Below the pieces are notes generated by a model that searched no databases, had not been told where the DNA came from, and was given only the letters and a program-made list of their open reading frames with translations. A DNA stretch of 64,000 nt, taken from the NCBI RefSeq assembly GCF_014641595.1, contig NZ_BMIA01000003.1:186001-250000 (forward strand). The letters are read 5' to 3'. Origin of the DNA: Dyadobacter endophyticus. GTDB taxonomy: Bacteria; Bacteroidota; Bacteroidia; Cytophagales; Spirosomataceae. A program made the position numbers and the translations under genes. This document shows, one piece after another, positions 34,558-41,963 of this stretch (position 1 is its first letter; every line of letters starts with the position of its first letter).

Positions 34558-36333
34558 ATCTTTCAAAGGCTACGACCTTTCGTCAAGCCGTACCACCGGC
34601 AAATCGCATTTGCATTATTCCTTACCTTACTCGGTGCCGTTACGGCACAGGTAAACCCCTGGGTGCTCCGCTACACCGTCGACACCGTGCAGTCGATGCT
34701 CAACAAGCATTGGGGCATTCAACAAGGCAAGGAGCTGCTTCTTCAGATCACCGCGATACTTTTCCTTAAAGAGATCGTCAACACGTTCATCGTTTTCGGA
34801 CAGCGGTATTTCGGGGAAAAAATCCGGATCAAAGTTTCCAGCGACCTCGCACAGAATGCTATTAACCGCATCCTGACTTATAATCTGGCATTTTTCAGCG
34901 ATAATGAGAACCAGAAAGGCAAGCTGCAAACCCGTATCGACCGGGGCGTGGAGAGCCTCACGAAACTGATCCAGAACTTCTTTATCGACATTCTGCCATT
35001 GTTTGCCAACGCGGTCGTGGCATTAGGCATTATGTTCTCTGCCAATTTCTACGTCGGCTGCATAGCGCTGGCTATTCTGCCGGTTTATTTCTGGATAAGT
35101 TTTAAGCAGGCCGGCGAGTTGCAGGGCGTAAGGCGCAAGCTGAAACGGCAACGCGAGAATAAAAGCAGCGGGCTCATCAACCTCATCGAATCGGTGATCG
35201 TGATCAAGTCCTTTGTCCGCGAGAAGCTGGAAGGCGAAAAGCAGTACCGCCTGCAAATGGAGCTGATGGATTCGCAGCTTAAAACGCGGAAAACCAACTT
35301 TACCTACGACGGTATCAAGAGCTTTATCGAGCAAATCGGCGTGGTACTGATCATCATTCTCACGGCTTACCTCGTGCTCGACCAGCAAATGTCGATCGGC
35401 GCCATCATGTTCCATATCCTGTTATTTAACAATGTGTCCGCCCCTATTCGCCAGCTACACCGGATTTACGACGAGATGAATGACGCGCTTACCTATTCGG
35501 AAGGATTCTTTGACATCCTGGATGCCAGTGAATCGGTGGAAAGCAGCGGAAAAACGGTGAAAGACCCGTTTCGCGGTGACTATATCCTACGCAATGTGTC
35601 ATTCGCCTATCCCAATGGCACCAAAGCGCTTTTCGGGATCGATATGGAGATTAAATCCGGGCAAACGACGGCATTGGTCGGGCTCTCGGGTGCCGGCAAA
35701 AGTACGCTTATTAATCTGCTTGTGGGTTTTTATGCGCAGGATTCCGGTGAGATCATGCTCGACGGCCAACCGCTAAAATCATATGATCTGCCGTTATTGA
35801 GGAATGCGATCGGAATGGTGCTGCAAAAGAACCACATTTTTAAAGGCTCCATCGCGGAGAATATCCGTTACGGAAAGCCGGACGCCACCTGGGAAGAGCT
35901 CGTGGAATCGGCCCGGAGCGCCTATCTGCACGATCAGATCATGGAACTACCCGGCGGGTATGAGACGGACGCGCAGCTGCTTTCCGGTGGCCAGCAACAG
36001 CGCATTGCCATTGCACGCCTTTTTCTTAAAAATCCACCCATTATCTTCCTCGACGAACCTACCGCCAGCCTCGACGCCATCGCCACCGAGCAGATTAAGA
36101 ACAGCCTGGATGCGATCAAGAAGAACCGGACGGTCGTAATCATTTCACACAGCCTGGCACAGATTCTCGACTCCGATCAGATCTATGTCATGAAAAAAGG
36201 GCAGATCGTCGAATCCGGCAAACATGAAGATCTGTATGAGCAAAATGGTGTTTACAGGCAGATATTCAACGCTTCTGCCCGAAGCCTGAACCTCGGCAAA
36301 ATGCTCGAAACCATGAGCAGGGAGCAGGATTAG
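34543..36333 (+). CDS. ABC exporter, fused membrane and ATPase domains
   Basis: 596 residues: a six-helix ABC exporter membrane domain (~1-320) and an ATPase domain (~340-580) with Walker A GLSGAGKS, Q-loop VLQKNH, signature LSGGQQQR, Walker B IIFLDEPTAS and H-loop ISHSL. One half-transporter, so it acts as a homodimer or with a partner elsewhere. It resembles the MsbA/lipid and multidrug exporter group. The start codon is inside a perfect inverted repeat, and the gene lies 53 bases after the helicase gene. Confidence 0.93.
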   Translation: MNIWQIFQRLRPFVKPYHRQIAFALFLTLLGAVTAQVNPWVLRYTVDTVQSMLNKHWGIQQGKELLLQITAILFLKEIVNTFIVFGQRYFGEKIRIKVSSDLAQNAINRILTYNLAFFSDNENQKGKLQTRIDRGVESLTKLIQNFFIDILPLFANAVVALGIMFSANFYVGCIALAILPVYFWISFKQAGELQGVRRKLKRQRENKSSGLINLIESVIVIKSFVREKLEGEKQYRLQMELMDSQLKTRKTNFTYDGIKSFIEQIGVVLIIILTAYLVLDQQMSIGAIMFHILLFNNVSAPIRQLHRIYDEMNDALTYSEGFFDILDASESVESSGKTVKDPFRGDYILRNVSFAYPNGTKALFGIDMEIKSGQTTALVGLSGAGKSTLINLLVGFYAQDSGEIMLDGQPLKSYDLPLLRNAIGMVLQKNHIFKGSIAENIRYGKPDATWEELVESARSAYLHDQIMELPGGYETDAQLLSGGQQQRIAIARLFLKNPPIIFLDEPTASLDAIATEQIKNSLDAIKKNRTVVIISHSLAQILDSDQIYVMKKGQIVESGKHEDLYEQNGVYRQIFNASARSLNLGKMLETMSREQD

Positions 36334-36498
36334 AAAAATAAAAATATTTTTTCGTTTCAATGATCTGAAGTGGTCTCTCAATCGTATGTGGTTGCAAGAT
36401 GAAGAAGAACCGATCCTGGCCTACGCGTAGTTTGCGCTACGCCGCGGTCGGAATTGACGATACAATTTAATTATTGTGGAGGGTAAGGTAATACATAG
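36334..36498. other. Gap with possible small-RNA-like structure
   Basis: A stretch of 165 bases lies between the ABC gene stop and the hairpin at 36499. It holds a GC-rich palindromic patch near 36420-36450 (CTACGCGTAG, then GCGCTACGCCGCGG) and no credible ORF. A long 3' UTR or a short RNA ending at the hairpin are both possible. Confidence 0.3.
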
Positions 36499-36532
36499 AG
36501 AGGGTGGCAAATGCCACCCTCTCTTTTTTTGT
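36499..36532 (+). terminator. Strong rho-independent terminator downstream of the ABC gene
   Basis: Stem AGAGAGGGTGGCA / TGCCACCCTCTCT (13 bp, two unpaired bases at the centre so the real loop is a few pairs wider) followed by seven or more T. Confidence 0.92.
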
Positions 36533-36536
36533 ACAT

Positions 36537-36564
36537 AAAAAAACTCCCAGGCCAGGCCTGGGAG
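36537..36564 (-). terminator. Terminator of hemA (minus strand)
   Basis: 9-bp stem CTCCCAGGC / GCCTGGGAG with loop of three bases; on the minus strand it is followed by seven T. It lies 29 bases after the hemA stop. Confidence 0.9.
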
Positions 36565-36592
36565 CTAGATATTGGAAGAGGTCTATGTGATA

Positions 36593-37855
36593 TTAATGTT
36601 TTTCTGTCTCTTTTTCAAGGTTAAACAAGTCGTTCAACACGTCGATCAGCGTTTCGGCTTCTCCTCTTTTACACGCCGCTTTTAGTTGAAGAACAGGCAG
36701 TTTGAGGATCTTCTGCATCATACTGGTGGTAATGCGTTCCACTTTTTCCAGCTCCGATTCGGTGAGGTTTTTTGTAAAACGGGTCAATTCTTCCTTGCGG
36801 ATCTGTTCCAGCGCGCCTTTCAGCTTTTGGATCGTTGGCGAAACGATCATCTCGCGTGACCAGTCGTTAAATTCAACCACCGCTTCGTTAATGATCTCTT
36901 CTACGTGCGGTACGGAATCGAGCCTGCGCTGCAGTGCTTCATCAACTTTCGAGCGGATCGAGTCGATCGTGTAAAGCATTACGCCCGGAACTTCTTCCAC
37001 TTCCGGCGATACGCTGCGCGGTACGGAGAGATCGATGAAATATTTGAATGACATGCCGCGGAGGCGCACCATCATTTCCTTGGTAAAGAAAGGTTCTTCA
37101 CGCTGGATGGACGATACGATAATGTCGGCACGCGAAATTTCGGATTCAATATCAGCAAAATCCGCCACCCGGAATCCCAGCTCGACACCGAGCGCCTCGG
37201 CTTTGCTGCGGGTCCTGTTCACCAGCGTTACTTCCGCATCGGTGTTCTGGGATAGGTTACGGCATACATCCGTTCCGATCTCGCCAAGGCCCACCACAAG
37301 GATTTTGGGGTTTGGCATCAGCCCTTCGAGCAGCTCAACGGCCGCATAGGAAACGGAAGCAGCGCCATCGCGGAAGAAAGTCTCCTGCGCTACGCGTTTG
37401 TTTGCAAAAAATATCGTGTGAAGCAGGCGGTGCAAAAACGGCCCGGCCATATTCAGGTCGGCCGACCATTGATATGCATGCTTGATTTGATTCGGGATCT
37501 GCATATCCCCTACCACCTGCGACTGCAACCCTGTGGCTACGTGGAACAAGTGCTGGACCGCCGCATTGCCTTCGGCGAATTGTTCGAAATATGCTTTGAA
37601 ACCTTCTACATCCTCAACCCCTTTTTCGATCAGCAAAAGCTTGATAATGTCTTCGTTAAGATCGTTGGCGGCGGAGTAATAGATTTCGGTGCGGTTGCAG
37701 GTAGAGACGGCAAGAACGTCGGAGATATCGAAAAAATCTTTCAGACGCAGCATAATGCCCTTTGCTTCCGCCTCATTCAATGCAAGCTGTTCCCTGATAG
37801 CAAGAGGGGCATTCCGATGTGATAAACTGACTGACTTGAACTGGTTATACATCAC
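36593..37855 (-). CDS. hemA: Glutamyl-tRNA reductase HemA
   Basis: HemA reduces Glu-tRNA to glutamate-1-semialdehyde, the first step of haem synthesis by the C5 route. The 420-residue protein has the catalytic Cys in STCNRTEIY, the conserved LFHVATGLQSQVVGD segment, a Rossmann domain (LVVGLGEIGTDVCRNL) and the C-terminal dimerisation helix. Two adjacent ATG codons (37855 and 37852) can serve as start. A -7 box TATTTTTG lies 19 bases upstream on this strand. Confidence 0.96.
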   Translation of the reverse strand: MMYNQFKSVSLSHRNAPLAIREQLALNEAEAKGIMLRLKDFFDISDVLAVSTCNRTEIYYSAANDLNEDIIKLLLIEKGVEDVEGFKAYFEQFAEGNAAVQHLFHVATGLQSQVVGDMQIPNQIKHAYQWSADLNMAGPFLHRLLHTIFFANKRVAQETFFRDGAASVSYAAVELLEGLMPNPKILVVGLGEIGTDVCRNLSQNTDAEVTLVNRTRSKAEALGVELGFRVADFADIESEISRADIIVSSIQREEPFFTKEMMVRLRGMSFKYFIDLSVPRSVSPEVEEVPGVMLYTIDSIRSKVDEALQRRLDSVPHVEEIINEAVVEFNDWSREMIVSPTIQKLKGALEQIRKEELTRFTKNLTESELEKVERITTSMMQKILKLPVLQLKAACKRGEAETLIDVLNDLFNLEKETEKH

Positions 37856-37873
37856 TTTGTCTAATTCGATTCA

Positions 37874-37881
37874 CAAAAATA
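37874..37881 (-). promoter_or_regulatory. Candidate -7 box TATTTTTG before hemA
   Basis: On the minus strand TATTTTTG (TAxxTTTG) lies 18 bases before the hemA ATG. The rest of the 270-base gap to the divergent kinase gene is AT-rich with no other clear feature apart from the hairpin at 38101. Confidence 0.42.
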
Positions 37882-38100
37882 CTGTACAAAAATCATAATA
37901 TGAATGTGGAACTATGACCGTTCACTTATTTAGAAAGCATTTAAATAAAACTGTCGTAAGTCATACAAATTTCACACCGCGAAGGCATTCAAAACATGAT
38001 TTTGGTCATATCCCGAACTGATCCGAGACGGTGATGAAAAACGGTCATGAAGCCACTAAGGTCAAATTATTTACGTTATTTGTAGACTATAACATTAACA

Positions 38101-38119
38101 TCGGGCATATTGTGCCCGA
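38101..38119 (+). promoter_or_regulatory. Hairpin just before the histidine kinase start
   Basis: Perfect 7-bp stem TCGGGCA / TGCCCGA with loop TATTG, ending six bases before the ATG at 38126, where a ribosome would bind. It could damp translation or be a protein site. No T-tract follows. Confidence 0.45.
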
Positions 38120-38125
38120 CCCTGA

Positions 38126-39409
38126 ATGATCAGCGAAACCCCAAATGAAAAACCACGTTTCAAGCTGCACCCCGTAGCCATCCTGAACAGCCAGCGTCTG
38201 CGTCGTTCATTGATGGACACTTACGACCAGAAAAGCTTCTACAAATACGTGATCGGGATCATCCTGCTCATCCTGAGTATCGGTTCGCTCTTTTATACGG
38301 ATAAACTGGTGCAAGAGCTTGAAGAAAGGGAAGAAAGGGAAGTGCAGCTCTATGCGGAAGGTCTGCGTTACGTCGTGAACAGCCCGCTGGATGAGAATTT
38401 CAATGTGATTTATCAGGTTATCGAGGATGCTGTAAATTTCTATCAGATACCGGCCATTTATGTCGACGAAAACAATATCCCCAACCCGAACAAGAACATT
38501 AAATTCCCGGTTAAAATAAGCCGGCAGGAACGTGAGCGCATTATCCAGGAAAGGCTGGAAGAAATGAAACTCGAACACCCGCCTATTCCGGTGGAAATTG
38601 GCAAAGGGCGGTCCGGAAAAATTTATTACAGCAACTCCTTCCTGCTTACACAGCTTCGTTACTACCCATTTTTACAGCTTTCGGTGATGCTGTTGATCGG
38701 TTACCTGGCCTATCTCGCATTCAGTTCGGCACGAAAAGCGGAACAGAATCGCGTCTGGGTGGGTCTGGCGAAAGAAACGGCCCACCAACTGGGCACACCG
38801 CTTTCGTCGCTCATGGCCTGGGTCGAGTATTTTCGCAGCGACCCGTCGATAGACCCGTCGATCGCCGAAGAAATTGAAAAGGATGTGATACGACTGGAAA
38901 TGATCACGACACGCTTTTCCAACATCGGGTCGGTCCCGACACTGCGGCAGGAACCTCTCGCGGTGATTGTGGCCAACTTCATCAGTTACCTCGAAAGACG
39001 GGTTTCTTCCAAAGTGAAATTTGAAGTCCATAACCAGCTCGCCGAAGAGCAAACCGCGCTGTTGAACAAGAACCTGTTTGAATGGGTGATCGAGAATATC
39101 TGTAAGAATGCGGTGGATGCCATGGGCGGCATCGGGGAAATCCACGTTACGCTGCAAGCGCCCCCGCGTGCGAAGGAAATCTGGATCGACATTGCCGATA
39201 CCGGCAAGGGTATGACCAAGGCGCAGGCCAGCAAGATCTTCAATCCGGGTTTCAGCACCAAAAAACGGGGATGGGGCCTGGGACTAACGCTGGCAAAACG
39301 GATTATCGAAAATTACCACGCCGGCAAGCTGTTCGTAAAAAACTCGGAGGTCGGAAAAGGAACGACATTCAGGATTATCCTGAATGCCGATATTATAGAA
39401 GAATCTTAA
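38126..39409 (+). CDS. Membrane sensor histidine kinase
   Basis: 427 residues with two membrane helices (~40-60 and ~186-206) flanking a ~125-residue extracytoplasmic sensor. The H box AKETAHQLGTPLSSLMAWVE has its phospho-His at residue 220, the N box is ENICKNAVDAM, and the G boxes are DTGKGM and GWGLGLTLAKRI. The HQLGTPLSSL type H box is common in Cytophagales kinases. No response regulator gene is adjacent, so the partner is elsewhere. Confidence 0.92.
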   Translation: MISETPNEKPRFKLHPVAILNSQRLRRSLMDTYDQKSFYKYVIGIILLILSIGSLFYTDKLVQELEEREEREVQLYAEGLRYVVNSPLDENFNVIYQVIEDAVNFYQIPAIYVDENNIPNPNKNIKFPVKISRQERERIIQERLEEMKLEHPPIPVEIGKGRSGKIYYSNSFLLTQLRYYPFLQLSVMLLIGYLAYLAFSSARKAEQNRVWVGLAKETAHQLGTPLSSLMAWVEYFRSDPSIDPSIAEEIEKDVIRLEMITTRFSNIGSVPTLRQEPLAVIVANFISYLERRVSSKVKFEVHNQLAEEQTALLNKNLFEWVIENICKNAVDAMGGIGEIHVTLQAPPRAKEIWIDIADTGKGMTKAQASKIFNPGFSTKKRGWGLGLTLAKRIIENYHAGKLFVKNSEVGKGTTFRIILNADIIEES

Positions 39410-39413
39410 AAAG

Positions 39414-39965
39414 CTATTTCCAGAGTGGTACACTCACCACATCCGTCTCAGGCGTCTGGTTGCTGATGTGGAATGCACGATCGATAATGCGAACTTTGAA
39501 TTTCATTTTCGTTGGAACAGCAGTTCCCAATCTCCGGAAACGTGCATTCAAATCCAGTTTCCCCTTGATAGGACCCGACTTCCCGTCCGTTTTAAGCAGC
39601 GGGAAAAACTTAAATCTGTCACCAGGCAAAATAGACTCAGACCAGGTGCTATCCTTATTCTGTGTCATTGTAACCAGCTCATAGATCGCTTCCAGGTTCC
39701 AGCCCGGTACTTTCAGGTATTTTTGGGTATAGGTCGAATCCTGCACTTCCGCGCTAGACGCGCCAAGATCGCCGTCGCCGTCTTCGAAATCAATCGTAAT
39801 AGTTACAACTTCGGTTTCCTGTGGAACGCCAAGAACAGAGTCCATCCTCGTCTCCTGCGAGATGCCATTGTAGTATATTTTCGGGGTATCGCTGAAATCG
39901 GGAATGTCGACACAGCCCGCTGATGCAGCCGCCAATAGTATGAACAAGGAAACTTTCAGCTTCAT
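39414..39965 (-). CDS. Predicted lipoprotein
   Basis: 183 residues with a lipoprotein signal (MKLKVSLFILLAAASAGC, Cys-18). The mature part is beta-rich with an acidic Asp/Gly segment VTITIDFEDGDGDLGA, as in several Bacteroidota lipoproteins that carry a short cadherin- or Ig-like domain. No named family is recognised. It is convergent with the kinase gene (4 bases between stops), and its start codon abuts ATG of the reading frame on the other strand. Confidence 0.8.
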   Translation of the reverse strand: MKLKVSLFILLAAASAGCVDIPDFSDTPKIYYNGISQETRMDSVLGVPQETEVVTITIDFEDGDGDLGASSAEVQDSTYTQKYLKVPGWNLEAIYELVTMTQNKDSTWSESILPGDRFKFFPLLKTDGKSGPIKGKLDLNARFRRLGTAVPTKMKFKVRIIDRAFHISNQTPETDVVSVPLWK

Positions 39966-39979
39966 ATGAGTTCTATTTT

Positions 39980-39987
39980 TAACTTTG
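39980..39987 (+). promoter_or_regulatory. Candidate -7 box TAACTTTG before the acyl-synthetase-like gene
   Basis: TAACTTTG (TAxxTTTG) lies inside the first codons of the longest reading frame, so transcription starting near 39994 would exclude the ATG at 39966 and favour TTG at 40017. Confidence 0.48.
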
Positions 39988-40016
39988 CTTTTTTAGTATC
40001 TACGAAAGTAAGCGGA

Positions 40017-41072
40017 TTGGAACTTCAAAACAATAAAACCATTGCCGAAATACGGGCAGGCCTGCGGGAACAGATCGTAACCGTCGAACCGGTCGATTTT
40101 GAGCCGCTTGCGCTCAGGGTTTTCCGTTTTCAGGCCGAATACAATCCTGTTTACAAGGAATATATCCGGCACCTGGGCGTCGATCCCACGCGCATTACCG
40201 CACTGACCGAAATCCCTTTCCTTCCAATCCAGTTTTTTAAAAATCATCGCGTCGCTACGGGGCATTCTTCGGACGCGCATGTAGTGTTTCAGAGCAGCGG
40301 AACTACCGGACAGGCCACAAGTCACCACCATCTTTACGACGAACCGCTTTACAAAGCTATTTCCTATCGTATTTTCCAGCATACCTATGGCGACCTGAAC
40401 CACTTTCATATTCTCGCCCTGCTACCTTCATACCTTGAACGAAACAACTCTTCACTGGTGTATATGATGCAACATTTTATTGAGGAGAGCGAATCGGAAT
40501 ATTCGGGTTTTTACCTTAATAATGCCGGTGAAATGCTACACCGCCTGCACCACCTTGCAGAGAACCCCGACGGAAAGGGCGTTCTGTTACTGGGCGTTAC
40601 ATTCGCCCTGCTGGACCTGGCGGAGAGCAGCTTCGATCTTTCGTTCCTGCAAAAAATCGAACACTTTACCGTTATGGATACCGGTGGAATGAAGGGGCGC
40701 CGCACGGAGTTGCTGAGGGAAGAGGTACACGACATGCTGACGGCAAGTTTTGGCGTGCCTGTGATCCACTCCGAATACGGAATGACGGAACTGCTTTCGC
40801 AAGGGTATTCACAAGGGAATGGCCTGTTCAATCCCGGGCATTCGATGCGCATTCTGCTACGCGATATCAACGATCCGTTTGCGATCAGCGATCACAACCT
40901 GGGTTCGTCCAAAACCGGCGGGATCAACGTGGTCGACCTGGCCAATCTGGATACCTGTTCGTTCATTGAGACGCAGGACCTGGGAAGGTTTGGAGAAAAA
41001 CCCGGCACATTTTATGTGATGGGGCGTTTCGACAACTCGGATATCCGCGGCTGCAATTTAATGGTAATCTAA
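40017..41072 (+). CDS. Acyl-protein synthetase (LuxE)/AMP-forming ligase-like protein
   Basis: About 351 residues from TTG 40017 (MELQNNKTIAEIR when initiated). The frame also has ATG at 39966, directly back-to-back with the divergent lipoprotein start, but a -7 box lies downstream of that ATG. ATP-binding P-loop-like motif VFQSSGTTGQATSH, then HSEYGMTELLSQGY and a C-terminal VMGRFDNSDIRGCNLMV match the LuxE/phenylacetate-CoA-ligase-like adenylate-forming family. These activate fatty acids or aromatic acids as acyl-AMP. Substrate unknown; proteins like this appear in exopolysaccharide and lipid gene sets. Confidence 0.82.
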   Translation: MELQNNKTIAEIRAGLREQIVTVEPVDFEPLALRVFRFQAEYNPVYKEYIRHLGVDPTRITALTEIPFLPIQFFKNHRVATGHSSDAHVVFQSSGTTGQATSHHHLYDEPLYKAISYRIFQHTYGDLNHFHILALLPSYLERNNSSLVYMMQHFIEESESEYSGFYLNNAGEMLHRLHHLAENPDGKGVLLLGVTFALLDLAESSFDLSFLQKIEHFTVMDTGGMKGRRTELLREEVHDMLTASFGVPVIHSEYGMTELLSQGYSQGNGLFNPGHSMRILLRDINDPFAISDHNLGSSKTGGINVVDLANLDTCSFIETQDLGRFGEKPGTFYVMGRFDNSDIRGCNLMVI

Positions 41073-41108
41073 GTCGTTCAAATGTCCGGATTCGCAAATA
41101 ACGATCGG

Positions 41109-41124
41109 TTACATTTTAATGTAA
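41109..41124. promoter_or_regulatory. Dyad TTACATT-TT-AATGTAA
   Basis: Perfect 7-bp inverted repeat with a 2-base centre in the 227-base gap before the gluconate-dehydrogenase-like pair, 175 bases from the ATG at 41300. A candidate operator or the end of the previous gene's transcript. It has no T-tract. Confidence 0.35.
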
Positions 41125-41299
41125 ATTTAATCCCTTAAAGTGCGCTCTTAAATAGCCTGATACAGCGCTGGGCCCTATATAGAATCATTCTAACCAACTA
41201 ACGAGTCAGAATATTTCCTAAATTAGCAGGCTGTTCAAAATTGCATTTATCAAATGTAGAATTACACTTTGGATTGTTAACCTATATTAAGTATATCAG

Positions 41300-41899
41300 A
41301 TGAAAAGACGTGATGCCCTTGGTCGTGTGGCACTATTAATGGGTGGCACACTCTCCGCGCCCACCATGCTGGCTTTTCTGGAAGGCTGTAAGTCTTCTAC
41401 GGAAACTGCCTCAGCGATGACCTTTCCGTTCTCCGCGGACCGCAAGGCACTTGTTTCGGAAGTGGCTGAAATTATCATTCCCAAAACAGACACCCCGGGC
41501 GCAAAGGATGCCAAAGTGGGTGAGTTTATTGAAATGATACTGAAAGACTGCTATGAGGCCAAAGATCAGGAAAGCTTTAACAAGGGTTTGGCAGAGTTAG
41601 AGAAGAAGGATTTCCTGAAAGCGAAGCCGGAAGAGCAAACCAAGATCCTGAAAGAAATGGAGGCCAATGCAAAAGAAGAGCTTTCCAAAGCAGGTGAAGA
41701 GAAGAAGAAATATACTGAGGCAGGCAAAGAATATACCGACGCCGGTGTGCCGTTTTTCCGTCTGATGAAGGAATTGACGTTGTTGGGTTACTTCACGTCC
41801 GAGCCAGGAGCTACCCAGGCGCTGGAATACGTCGCCGTTCCCGGTCGATACGACGGTTGCATCGACCTGAAACCGGGCCAGAAAAACTGGGCAATGTAA
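41300..41899 (+). CDS. Gluconate 2-dehydrogenase subunit 3-like, Tat-exported
   Basis: 199 residues with a twin-arginine signal (MKRRDALGRVALLMGG, then a hydrophobic stretch), so it is exported folded together with its partner. The mature part has the family's helices FSADRKALVSEVAEIIIPKTDTPGA and a C-terminal VPGRYDGCIDL. In glucoside 3-dehydrogenases the small Tat subunit carries a GMC flavoprotein across the membrane by hitch-hiking; the GMC gene follows 64 bases later. Confidence 0.88.
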   Translation: MKRRDALGRVALLMGGTLSAPTMLAFLEGCKSSTETASAMTFPFSADRKALVSEVAEIIIPKTDTPGAKDAKVGEFIEMILKDCYEAKDQESFNKGLAELEKKDFLKAKPEEQTKILKEMEANAKEELSKAGEEKKKYTEAGKEYTDAGVPFFRLMKELTLLGYFTSEPGATQALEYVAVPGRYDGCIDLKPGQKNWAM

Positions 41900-41963
41900 T
41901 CCCAAAATATTCAAGTAAGTGGCTGCCAAGGCCATATTTAAAAAAATTTGAAGCATATTCATC

